From: Apostichopus japonicus
Taxonomy: Eukaryota; Echinodermata; Holothuroidea; Aspidochirotida; Stichopodidae
Reading direction: 5' to 3'
Assembly (NCBI RefSeq): GCF_037975245.1
Contig: NC_092570.1
Span: 9,757,501-9,821,500 of the forward strand
DNA: 64,000 nt
Shown: in pieces, positions 1 through 10,846 of the stretch
How positions within the stretch are numbered: position 1 is the first letter of the stretch
Layout: the number at the start of each line of letters is the position of its first letter
Notes under the pieces: generated by a model
Told to the model about the DNA's origin: nothing
What the model saw: only the letters and a program-made list of their open reading frames with translations
The model's database searches: none
Translations under genes and position numbers: made by a program

Positions 1-2
1 AC

Positions 3-92
3 AGAAGAATAGACCTAAAAGATGCCTCATGCGTTATATGTGACGGGAAAATGGCTTACGTTACTGTCAACGAATTACCAAAAAGACACTAA
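3..92 (+). other. possible BED-type zinc finger remnant
   Basis: A short open stretch reads SCVIC, then NELPKRH, then a stop. Cys-x2-Cys followed by an L-x-x-x-H end resembles the BED fingers of hAT transposases and ZBED-type proteins. The window edge cuts it off and only about 30 residues are visible, so this is a weak resemblance. It may be chance. Confidence 0.18.
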
Positions 93-776
93 ACGTAATC
101 GAACAACTACGAGAAGACGCTGACCCGAATCGACCAGGGTAGCATATACATGACTAAGCTTCAGCTGAACATAGTACTTACTCGTTTTAATATCCAAAAG
201 TACAAACACAGAAAAAGTATCCTTTCAATAAACAAAATTTAGCAGTGAATATCCAAATCCACGTTTCTCGTTCAATCCTGGGCGAAATACTATGGTGACT
301 CTGTGTAATTCCATAGAGTTAGGTCTAGTTGAAACAGGCCTTGACCAGTAACATCCCACAATCACAAGACAGTCACTAACGAAATAAAACGTCCGATCGC
401 AACATAGAACCGTTTTTATTCAACTCCTTGGACCACAGATGCCGGAATAAACACAACGGACAAGATAACACAATGTATCACGAACTCACGATACTGGAAT
501 ACAACAAATGAAATAGATAAATGCGATGAAATCCTAACATGACTATTTACATATGATGTGATTTGTAACTCACTACATATACTAACAATGCTACACTAGG
601 CACGGTATATACACGGTCATCTCTTACAGTAAATATTATACTGTCAATTGCGTGATATAATGTTACATGTAAGGACGTCCAGAGCTTGATTACGAGGAGA
701 CTTGAAAGGGTCAATTTCACATTAGCTATGTCCGATACAGCTATCGACAGTATATAATTTTCGCAGAATGAGACAT
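93..776. other. intergenic, nothing recognised
   Basis: No coding stretch, repeat or RNA gene could be supported here on either strand. Confidence 0.5.
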
Positions 777-986
777 TTACAGCATACACAGAGGCAGGGT
801 CATGCACGTGGACTCATGGGCATGAGATACTCCGGGTGCTGAAAATCTTTCCGCGTGGATCTCACAAAATTGATCCAAAGTCTGCGGCGTTTTACGTCGG
901 TTCTTTTTACTCGGAAATCTAAGAAAGCTGATGCTTTTGTTGGGTGACGTATAACTGCAACCTCCAACAACACAGAATTGTGGCAT
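777..986 (-). pseudogene. THAP-domain-like N-terminal exon or fragment
   Basis: On the minus strand an ATG at 986 opens MPQFCVVGGC, then SISFLRFPSKK. This is the standard start of a THAP zinc finger (M-P-x-x-C-x4-C, then an F-x-x-FP block). The next expected block, Trp followed by basic residues, appears in the neighbouring frame as RRLWINFVRSTRKDFQHPEY between about 900 and 830. One apparent frameshift therefore separates the two halves. A convincing final Cys-x2-His is not visible. THAP domains bind DNA and occur in host transcription factors and P-like transposases. No following exons were recognised. It is most likely a decayed gene or transposon exon. Confidence 0.5.
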
Positions 987-1307
987 TTCGGGGGAAAGGA
1001 GTAATATCGATGATGTTTTTGGCAGCTCAGGTATACAACTTTACACACTAAAAGTATTGTTATGAGTGAGGTATACAAACAGTGACGTCACATGGTCACC
1101 TGATGTCTTCGGAATGTTTCAGGAATGTCTGAAATAGGTTTCATAAAAAGCTGACTTTTCTTCCCATTTTTCACGTATTTAACGTCCGAAATTGGTAAAG
1201 TTAATTACAGCAATGTAATTGGAGTGAGTTAAGGATTACATATATGCAAAATGGTGGGATTTTATGTTCATCGAAAAGTCTCCATAGTTGGTTTGTAGAA
1301 TAGACAC
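987..1307. other. intergenic, nothing recognised
   Basis: AT-rich sequence without a supported feature, ending at the T-rich tract that marks the 3' end of the LINE on the minus strand. Confidence 0.4.
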
Positions 1308-1869
1308 TTTTTTTCTCTTTTTTTTCTAGGGAAAGTTGTCTTTTATTCAAACAGGGAGATGCTGAGAAGTGAAGTAATGTTCAATTAACATTGTAAAGAA
1401 GCCATAAATAAGAGGTCGGAACTGAAGAGCCTAGGTAGGGATTTCTAAAGGGGAAGGAATTTCTAAGTAAATGGGATTTAAAGACAGAGCGGTTTCTATT
1501 ATTTGGGTCGTAATTGGTTGCTATGTAGTTGGAGTTTTTGAATTGTACTTAGTGTACCTGGAATTTGGGGGCTAGACCCACTTAGGAAATGGACTTTCTA
1601 TAGGGATGAGGCTTTAAGTGAGAAGTTTGAATACAGAGATTTGGTAGTTATTTCGGAAGTAAGTTAATGCTACATTATGTTTCAATAGGAGTTTGTTGAT
1701 CATTGGATCATTCTCTAGGTTGTTTTTATATAGTCTGGTATTAAATTCTACGAGTAGGGTGAATAAAGATTTTGTTTCCTCCGAGGAGAACGTGAGAGGT
1801 AGCTATAGCCTATAAGAAGGGATATTTAGGGCAAGTCGGTAAGCTGTGGTGTGGATTCTATTTAAATTT

Positions 1870-2960
1870 TGCTTATTGGAATTTGAAATGGTAAGCAAAG
1901 AGATGCTTCCGTAACTGAGAATTGGTTTTATTTTGGAATTGTAGATTTGGATAGTGGTTTTCGCAAGAAATTATACTTGTGTGAGAGGATTTGGATGTAT
2001 ATAAGGTGGGAACAGCAGCGTCCCGCAGTTCTATTACAATGTAGGTAAAAGGATAATTTATTATCAAAAGTGATACCGAGGAAGGTTGCATTGGGAGAGG
2101 CAGTGATTGAAGTGTTAAAAAGATTGATTTTGGAAATATGGTAACGGTATTTTGAGTTTTTAAAGGAGAATTTGACTAAGTTAGATTTTGAGGGGTTTGT
2201 TTTTATTCTCCACATTGAGCACCAGTTTTCGAGATGTGTAATTGCTTTTTTGAGATTTAGTTCCGTTATGTGAATATTTTTACTGGTGCTCCAAATGGCA
2301 ATATCGTCAGCGTACTATATAGTTGCAATTTGAGAGAGGGGGGTGTTTAGATCATTTACAAAAAGGGTGTGACGAGGGGACTGAGAACAGCGCCCTGAGG
2401 GGTGCCTGCACGAAGTGGAATAGGGTTTGAATGTTGGTTTTTGTAGTATATTTTTGTGTTGCGATCACTAAGGAAAAGGAAAGAAGTCTGGTGTAATTGG
2501 AGGGAAGGTTATAGTTTAGTAGCTTAATTCTAATGCCGTTGTGCCAAGTTTTATCAAACGCATTTTCGGCATCAAGGAAGAGGGCAGTGGTATGTTTTTT
2601 TTTTATGAAGCCGATTCGAATTTCTTCGGAAAGGCGAAGAGTTTGGTTTATTGTGGATTTGTGTGTACGGAAACCTGATTGAGACGGGGAGAAGTGATCA
2701 TTTAGTTCTAGGTGTGTTCTAGTGCCAGCGGTTATCTATTATTCTTTCAAAAATCTTGCCTGAGGCTGGGAGGAGACTGATTGGGCGGTAGTTTTGGATT
2801 TTGGTGCGGTCTTTATTTGGTTTAGGTATTATAATCATTTTTTGCGTATTTTCACGGGGTTGGGAAATAGCCCAGTCTAAATAAATCGTTAAAGAGAGGG
2901 ATAATAGTGAGTTGATGAAAATTGGTGGGGATTTTTTATTTAAGAATATTCTTATTTAGT
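1870..2960 (-). pseudogene. LINE A reverse transcriptase part
   Basis: Separated blocks in changing frames give the reverse transcriptase signature: RAGTPQGAVLSPLVTPF (fourth conserved block, near 2410-2345), YADDIAIW (catalytic box, YADD at 2303-2314), KTNPSKSNLVKFSF and ATFLGITFDNKLSF (near 2210-2070). Several stops and frame changes show it is inactive. Confidence 0.75.
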
Positions 2961-3049
2961 TTTCGATTTCTGTTTTGTTTTGTTTTTAATGGGCAATGTT
3001 TTTTTGAAGGTATTGAAGATTGTTGGGCAATGCTGCCACCGTAATTGTC

Positions 3050-4510
3050 AATATATTTTAGCTCGTTGTTGTGGTTGTTGTAAATGGATATAGTGTTATA
3101 TGTTACGAGTTCCTCTTTAAATGTTGTCCCGTCTGTTTTATTGTAGTTAAATCGTTATTTTGAATGCGATTGAGGTTTAAGTCTAGCTCAAAGAGGAGTG
3201 GGAAATGGTCACTAATTAGGTCATCTTCTAGAATTTGAATCGAATGAGTTTTAGTTGCGAGGTGGTTTGAGGTTATGGCGTAGTCCAGTAGTTCAGTATT
3301 ATTGTTTATTGGGTTTATCCTAGTTTTGGTATTTTGGTTGATTATTGTTAAGTTGTCTTTATCACACACTTCTTAGAGGGATATGCCTTTTTCAGTTATT
3401 TTGGAGCTGCCAAAAATGATTTGGTGGGCGTTTAGATCTCCTAGTAGAATTGCATTTTTGTTAGAACATTTTTTTATTATATCAGTTGATCAAGGGCGGC
3501 GGAACCGGGGGAACAGGGGGCACGTGCCCCCCCACTTTTCCTCAGGTTAAAAATGTACCCTTTTTCTACATAAAAATTGAGGTGTCTCAAGTTAGCAAGA
3601 GGCCAGGGAACCAGAATGAACACTCGGGAAGGGCCGTTTCCGGCCATCTGAGGGCATTGTAAAACCAAAAATTTTCTTGTACGCTCCGCGCCAACCGATG
3701 GTGGCGCTCCGCTCAGATAGTCGTGCCTATACAACTTTGCAAATCCTGACTACGCCCCTGACTTTTGATGAATTTCTGTGGGTCAAACTCAAAGCTATTT
3801 CGAATGGAAAAAAATTGTTTAGATATTAACAAGAAATAAACTCTAATACGGAAGATTCCTACACTAGCAACTAGCATGATTTCACCTCATTCTGTCTTGA
3901 AGTTCAAAGAAAACTGGTTCCTTGTTTCCCAATTTGCACATTGGATATTGCAGTGCTAGTATGCATTTTTCCTTGAGGGTGGGGGGCTTTGATGGAGTGA
4001 TGTGTATACGCAAATAAGATAATACAATAAGAGTTATAAAGGGTACTAAATATCAGGCTGCATCAGTGCAATCGAATTTCTGCAAAGTGCCCTTTGATGT
4101 CGGTGCCCCCCCCCCTCCCCAGATTAAAAGTGCTTCCGCCGCCCTTGCAGTTGATATGGGCTCTTGGGGGACTATACTAGCTAATAATGTGGAGAAGTTT
4201 TTTATTTCTTTCGAGATTTCAATTATTTGATTATTTTTTGGGGTTGGGTTAGAGAGGAGAGTGGCTTTGAGATTATTTTTTTTACAGCTATAAGTACTCC
4301 TCCCCTAGAGTGGGAGATATCGTTTCTAAAGGTTTGGTAACCTGGGATGTTCCAGTGGGAGTTTGAATTTAGTTTAGTTTCATTTAGAGAAATTATATCC
4401 GAAGAGTGGTTGATAATTATACTTAGGAGACTTAGGAGACTTAGTTTCGGAAGGATACTGTTTATGTTTAGGTGGAGGAACTTAATCGAAGGAGGGAGAT
4501 TGCCGGTCAT
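3050..4510 (-). pseudogene. LINE A ORF2 endonuclease part
   Basis: ORF2 starts at the ATG at 4508-4510. It reads LHLNINSI, then SLNETKL, then IPGYQTFRNDISHSRGGVLI, which are the N-terminal blocks of the apurinic-type endonuclease of LINEs. After the 657-bp MITE insertion the C-terminal block follows at about 3369-3103, with LLDYAITSNHL and the SDHFPLLFEL motif (the catalytic SDH box). The sequence between them is decayed. Confidence 0.75.
3483..4155. mobile_element. hAT-type MITE, family F1 copy 1
   Basis: The element is 3491-4147 (657 bp). It has perfect 14-bp inverted ends CAAGGGCGGCGGAA / TTCCGCCGCCCTTG. The 8-bp target duplication CAGTTGAT is exact at 3483-3490 and 4148-4155. An 8-bp duplication with ends starting CA is typical of the hAT superfamily. 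No transposase is present, so it is non-autonomous. It contains one minus-strand copy of the GCGGAGCG module (about 3655-3722). Confidence 0.9.
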
Positions 4511-5692
4511 TTTGTTGATTGGGGAGGGCTAAATATTGAGGGTTGATGGAGACGTTCCATAATTATAGTTTTTGGGATGTTAAAGTTTAGGTGTTTTAGT
4601 GCTAACACGGTGGAATAGCTGGCAAGGTCTTCAGATTTAATATTAATGTCGGCTTTTTGGAAGGTGTATTGTACTAGTTCAATTACAAATGTTGCAATAT
4701 TGAGCTTTTCTTCAGTGGCGATTTTATTTGTTATTTCGATTTTAGGGGCAGATTTGGTTTCATTCACGTAAGTTCTCTGTTCTTGTTGTTTATTAATGGC
4801 TTCTGTTTTAGCTGCTTCTTAAAATTTTGGGCAGCCTTTGTATAGGGCGGCATGAGTCCCTGAGCAGTTTGCACAAAGTTCGGTGTTTTCTTTTTGTTCT
4901 GGGCAATCTTTTACCCTGTGATTTTCGCCACATCTGAGGCATCTTGTTAGGTTTTTACAGCTATGGTGGGTGTGTCCAAAGAGCTGACATTTGAAGCACT
5001 GAGTGATGTTTGTTTTGGGTTTTTTTTTGGGGGGGGGGTTCGTGATATTCCTCAGTTTTGTGTTTGGAGTTTCCTAGATATAGACCATGTTTGATTAGAG
5101 TTTGTTGGGGTTCTTTTCCTCAAATATTATTTTCACCTTCCAGGTAGGATTATTAGTGGCACGACTAATCAGTCTTTTTGTTTGGATTGGGGAGTATTCT
5201 TGATCTTTCAATTCTTGATCAATGTCTTTGATTTGGATGTCACGGTTAATGCCACAGGCAGCTACGGAGAAGTTTCTTTGTCTTATTTTTTGGGGGATTC
5301 TTAGTTTGGGGTTGCCTAGTTTAGTCTTTTGAGTCCAAGGTTGCAGGGGGATATTTGCAGATTTAGGGTCATGGGGGGGGGGGGGTAATTAGGATGTCGT
5401 TGCTACGAAGACGGTTTATATTTGAGATCATGGCATTTGGTTTTTCTTCTTTAATAAGTTTAGCAAGGGTTATTGGGTTTTTGGATACTTCTGGAAGGAT
5501 TCCTGATACTATGATTGATTGAGCGGATTTTTTGGTGGTTGTCTTGGAGTTAGGGGATGGATTTACTTCAACGGAATTTGGACGTTGTCTTTTTCTGCTA
5601 TTTTGAACAGGGATCCAGTCGTTAACGTCGAAATCAAAGAGGTTTAGGTTTTCGTCTAGGGGGTCAGTTATAGGTGGGTTAGGGGTTGCCAT
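4507..5692 (-). pseudogene. LINE A ORF1 (gag-like, CCHC knuckles)
   Basis: The ATG at 5692 opens MATPNPPITDPLDENLNLFD. Further on, at roughly 4990-4840, three zinc knuckles read CFKCQLFGHTHHSCKN, CLRCGENHRVKDC and CANCSGTHAALYKGC, as in ORF1 of Jockey and I elements, where they bind nucleic acid. At least one break interrupts the frame between 5370 and 4770. The last part (4767-4507) ends in a TGA that overlaps the ATG of the next ORF as ATGA at 4507-4510. Confidence 0.75.
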
Positions 5693-5790
5693 ATTGGCAA
5701 ACCAGCCCCTCCCTACGGGTTCTAAATGGCTTCTTAAACAATGAAAATGAACAAGACTTCACTTACCAGAGAAAAAAAAAATTGTTTCCA

Positions 5791-6999
5791 GCCTAAGGCG
5801 GCGGACGGAAAGAATAGAAACTCCTTATGATGAGGCACTATGACTTGAAATTGGCTTTGTAGCGTTGTATTGGTAACCAAGGACGCTTTCTGGGAAAGAG
5901 TGGCGGGTAAGTCACAGAGTGAAGGCTCATGGGATGGCGCTATAGTAGTATAGACGTGAACGTAACCATTACAACAATGAACTTATGAACTTATGGTACA
6001 TTCAGATTATGGATGCATCCAATTGTGGAGTATAAACTTAGACGTAAATTTTACAAGAAAACAAAACAGTATATATCAGTGTGCAACCATGACGTCACAA
6101 CTGTTTGTCCATGTTCACTATTGGTACGAAAGGTGGCAACTTCAACTGTCAATATATCAAAATCGGTACATAGGAACTGAATGCAAATTTCACTAGAATG
6201 CTTAGACCCCTTGGGTGAATAAAGTAGGTTGCTTCAAATGTAAAAAAAACCCTTTTAAATCGAGATCCGTTGAAATTCCGTTATAAGCATTTAACCGAAA
6301 ACCGGTGATAAGAAACAGTTTCATTTTGACGGTGTTTCCGACATATCTCAAAAATTAAACAAGGTATGGATTTGAAAGTAGCGCCATAGTCTTTGTCATG
6401 ACTTAATTTATCTATATTATACGTGATATTTTATTAGTTTTAGAGACGTGATTAAAGTTTGACCACTTGAGTGTGGGCGCTAATTTGTAGGTCAAATTTC
6501 ATCTTAACTCAAATCAATTAAAATTTATATAGGATGAGTGGAATCGCTAGAAACGCATGAGTTAATTTTCAAGTCAATTAAGATTCTTTATGATTTGTTA
6601 TAAATTTGTAATTGTATTAATGGGTGAAACTTTCAAGGGCAGCCATCTTGGCTATGATTAGGCTATTAACTTTAAACATATAGTATAGCAATGCATGACA
6701 CCAACATTCATCATGTGCTGTACTATCATGATGTTTACTGTTAGTGATAACTAGTTATGGCACTTGAAATTCGAAATTTAACACTTCTGGTTTAATCAAA
6801 TAAAACAAAATGGCACCAAAAAACGGCACATATATTGAGTGCATGTAGCTGAAGAATACTGTAACACATTTTGAAGTTGATAAAAGTTTGTCGTCGTCGT
6901 GTGAAAAGTGTGTGTATTCTCCTGCATAACTTGGAACAATAAGGAATGCTAAGTAAACAGGAAAGAGTTTGTGTATAAGAGAGAAGAAATAAAAAGAGA
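5791..6999. other. intergenic, nothing recognised
   Basis: AT-rich sequence. Short open stretches have no recognisable domain. Confidence 0.4.
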
Positions 7000-8330
7000 A
7001 ATAAATTGTGGGAAGGCGGAAGTGTAAGTGGAAGGCTGCCTCTGCCCTGGCTGGAGTACTTTTAAGAGAAGGAGCATTCAGAACCCTCCCGGTGGCTGTG
7101 CTGTATAGCTCACAAGCACTCTAGCCATCGGGTTCCTAGTTTTCTATAGGGCTCAGGGGCCACCAGCCCCCCCCCTATTCCCTTCTGCTAAGGCCGAGGC
7201 CTCCTTCCACGGGTTAAACTTAAGGATATTCATGGCACTTATGATTCTGTTTGATTTAAGCTGAGAATGGGAAAGTACATATTATATAATCAAGGAGTAG
7301 ATTTTTGATTATAGAGGGTCATGTATTAAGTTAGTTTTGAGAGGTTAGGTGTTCAAGTTTTTGATAGTAATATAAATGCTGGATGTTTCGCCAATTTTGT
7401 AAAGTTGTTTATTGGAAGTAAACCTTGTGGGTTTGAGGCAGATACGGTAGACAGAGTTTATGTATGCTATTTAATTTATATGTATAGTTCGGAGAGCTAA
7501 TGTAAAGGCGAAACTACCATATAAAAGAATAGGTTTGATTTTGGTATGATAGATTTTGAGGAGAGTTTCGGCTCTTAATATGTTTGTATTACTTAATGTT
7601 CTTTAGTCTTAAGGGTTCTTCATGCTATCCCCGCAACTATATTTATATGAGTTTTATATTTTAGTTCTTCATCAATTGTTACGCCTAGGAAAATAGCTTC
7701 TTTGCTATTAGTTATTGTATTATTAAAGAAGTTAATTGTGTTGGTTTTTATTTTGTTTCTACTAAACGGGTATTCGAAAAATATGAATTAACTCTTGACT
7801 GGGTTTAATTTTATTCACCACTGGTAACACCACTTTTATTGTAGATTTATTTGGGAGGTATTAAAGACGTTATTGCTATCTAGGTGGTTTCTTATTCTGT
7901 TATCCATTATTTTTTCGAATATTTTCCTATTGCTGAAAGTAGGCTTATAGGTCTGTAGTTTTTCATGGTTAGTTCAGGTTTTGTTTGGTTTAACGAAAAG
8001 TATTGTAAGCGCAATGTTTCCATGGCTCTGGAAAATAACCTGTTCTGAGTGTCTCGTTAAAAAGATGCATATTTAGTTTTATAAAGTAATCTGGGCAGCC
8101 TTTTAGCACATTACCACATCTTTCCCAGCAGAAGAATATTTTTGATTTATTTACTGAGGATTTCATTTGTAAGGGACCAGTTATTATTAACGCTTACTTT
8201 TAGGGGGCAATTTTTATTAAAGGTATCCAATATAAGTTTTGAGAGGGTTTGGGATGTTGAATCAATTTGTTCAAATGATGTACTTTGAGAGTTATTTTAT
8301 TCGGAGGTCATTAATATCTGCATGCTTCTA
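7000..8330 (-). mobile_element. LINE fragment (LINE B), 3' half of reverse transcriptase
   Basis: On the minus strand a block reading YRPISLLS, then KIFEKIMDNRIRNHL, lies near 7980-7870 (early reverse transcriptase). FLGVTIDE (late block) lies near 7697-7672. The layout parallels LINE A, but the sequence is a different, diverged family. The GC-rich stretch at 7070-7210 is probably its 3' untranslated end. There is no intact frame and no 5' half. Confidence 0.65.
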
Positions 8331-9848
8331 CATCTTTAAAAAAGAAAAGCTACGGTAATCCAATAGCGATTTAAAGATTTACGGTTGCAAAAACCGGAAG
8401 TGACGTCAGAAATTGTTTTACGCTAGTCGGTAGTACTAATGACGAGACATATTTTTGCAGGCTTTCACGTTGATAGACGTTTTAAACCAGTGAGTAACAG
8501 GGGAAGTATTGATGAGGTATGAAACTATGGTTAGGGTTCCGTGGGATTAGCCGCCATTGTGGTTTAGTAAAGATATGAAGAAAAAACATCAGGATTAGTG
8601 TAACATATCAATTCCTTAGCGCCATTCCTTGTGCGGCACGCGAACTGAGTTCGACCGCCGCAGTTTTAGGCCTATGACTTTACCATATAGACCATTTTCC
8701 TACAGCCATAGCGTGAAAAGTTAATACCGAAAAAACTTAGTTCAAACGGCACTAAACAGAGAAATGTGTTGTCTCTAAAGTTCTGTTATTTTCTTAACAA
8801 TACAGTTCAAAATTCCACCGGACTTCGGTGATTTACGATGCAAGGTTAATAAATATCGAACTCAAAACCCTCATTGAAAACACACAGTAAATACTGAAGA
8901 AAATCACCATTTGATAGCCGTACTTTGTTTGCGTAACCATCCTCTTGAATATTCATTGACAAATTTAGTTCAAACGGTTTTGGAAAGGATTTTTTCTTAA
9001 CTTTACATTGATATTAAATTCATTTTCATTGGTCGCTATCTTCAATCGGACCAAGTACAATCCAATCGAATGTCTTCTAAGAAAAATACAAGTTTCGCTT
9101 TCTTCGGTGGGCACGCCGTTATGTAATATGTGTATCCTGTACTCTGCAATAGGGTACAGCTACGCAATGCACAGTGCTCACGTATATCGCCACAGAAGAG
9201 TTTCGCTTTCAAAACGTCATATTTTTTTAACTTAATATTATTTCAAAGAAAATGACCGTGGAATATGCATCATAAATATTGAAGCAAGTAAGTGCCAATT
9301 AATTTATCTAATGCAATCCTATAATTTTAGAAATACCGTTTAAGACCCCCCTGATGAATGGAATAGTCCAAACAACTTGTCCGCACAGAGCCACAGGATT
9401 TTCGGTCAAGGTGATGAGTCATACGCGTTGGTCAGTAAGAGGGCTATTTTGAAGAATGTTTAGTGTGCATTTTAGAAAGAAAGGAATTGATATGGAGTCA
9501 GTATATATATTTACTGTCTGTCTGTAATGGCTGATTCGAAATAATGGGAAATCCACTACTTTAGTGGTGTAGAAGGAGCAATGTGTTCATTTCACTATGA
9601 ATTAGTGGACAACATCTTGATATTTGATGTAAAATGTATGATGTAAAATGTGCTGCAATGATATGATGTAAAAGGTGCTACCGTATCATTATATCCGTAC
9701 ATATTCAATTGCCTTTAATGGTGTAACAATAATTTAAATCTTCGTACTATGCTAGAACGAAGAACGCTTGAAAAATTTAACAGCAGTATAATGCAGTATA
9801 GAACACGACAGAGTGCTCAATTCTACTTTATGAAGAAGAGCGTAATGT
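8331..9848. other. intergenic, nothing recognised
   Basis: No gene or repeat could be supported. The short open stretch at 9008-9235 has no recognisable domain and is probably chance. Confidence 0.4.
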
Positions 9849-10078
9849 AAATTTTGATTTTTACAACCAAACCTCTACTCAGAGTTTCATGCTTACTAGC
9901 AATTGTCAGCAGGTGTACTAAAAAGCTATCTCTCTTTTATCTTAGTTTTGACTTTATTTTGGTTGATGTCTCAAACCAACAACAAGATGAAAGAGAAACA
10001 GCTTTTTAGTACACCTCCTGACGATTGCTAGTAAGCATCAAACTCTGAGTAGAGGTTTGGTTGTAAAAATCAAAATTT
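9849..10078. repeat. long fold-back inverted repeat
   Basis: Arms of about 80 bases (about 9849-9927 and 10000-10078) are inverted copies with few mismatches. Weaker pairing continues inward and leaves a loop of about 35 bases. It is probably a fold-back MITE. No clear target duplication was found. Confidence 0.8.
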
Positions 10079-10352
10079 ATATATATATTTTGTTTTTCAT
10101 TTTTACAGATTCGAATCAGTACAAATCTGCATTCGTGTAACTCACATGCGACACAGCTGATGCCCCCTGCATATGTTTTTCGTTCGCAGCAAATCTCAGG
10201 TGCAAACCGACGCACTTCAATTGAGATGGGTTTGATATGATTATTTGTGATTTATTGAGGTATCGCATAACGGTTATTATTTCACAAGATACTACCAGCA
10301 CCAATTGTTTCATTTAGCTTTACATGGGATACATACTATACAAAAGGATATG

Positions 10353-10543
10353 GTAAAGTAATTCCTTCAACGTCGAGTCATATAACAATGAAGCTGAGCT
10401 AATATAAAGGCATGACTGGTAGAGCTTTATATATATATATATATACATAAGGATGTATTAATTTGAAAGTAGTTGCATCAACGTCGAGTCATATTATAAT
10501 GAAGCTGACGGAACAAATAACGCACGACTGATCTAGCTTTATA
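10353..10543. repeat. diverged tandem duplication around a (TA)n run
   Basis: Two copies of about 85 bases share CAACGTCGAGTCATAT and AATGAAGCTGA (near 10370 and 10478). They are separated by a TA microsatellite at about 10430-10446. Confidence 0.65.
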
Positions 10544-10647
10544 AATGTCGTTTCAACATGTTGCCTTCTTGGTTGACCCCAACCTATTTCATGTTTGCAC
10601 TACATACTTTCTAACAGGGCTCGAAAATGACCACTGTGGTCTATAAG

Positions 10648-10704
10648 CTGCACTTGTGCGCGCACAAGTGCAGATTCTCACTCAACGCGTTGAGTGAGAA
10701 TCTG
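10648..10704. repeat. two overlapping perfect palindromes
   Basis: A perfect 26-bp palindrome (10648-10673, centre GCGCGC) overlaps by three bases a perfect 34-bp palindrome (10671-10704, centre ACGCGT). A small near-palindrome GACCAC-T-GTGGTC lies just upstream (about 10629-10641). The block follows a hAT-like end CAGGGCTCGAAAATGA at 10615; the matching other end was not found. Confidence 0.9.
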
Positions 10705-10846
10705 ACCGAGGTGGATTCGCCTAAGCCTATATGTACCTACGGATATTTAATTGTAATTAGCTGTAGCATCCTAGATATTATTTGCAAGCTAGAACCAAAG
10801 TAAAAACATAATATATACAAACGATATTGCTGTGATTTGTTGATGC

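Larger units (their letters stand above)
1308..5790 (-). mobile_element. degenerate Jockey/I-like LINE (LINE A)
   Basis: This is a near full-length but decayed non-LTR retrotransposon on the minus strand. In order from 5790 downwards are a short 5' region, a gag-like ORF1 with three CCHC knuckles, an apurinic endonuclease and a reverse transcriptase. A T-rich tract at about 1308-1328 is its poly(A) tail seen from the + strand. Many frame breaks are spread over the reverse transcriptase part. A hAT MITE (3491-4147) sits inside the endonuclease with its own target duplication, so the LINE is older than that insertion. The two-ORF layout with CCHC knuckles fits the Jockey/I group; the exact clade is an inference. 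Confidence 0.85.
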
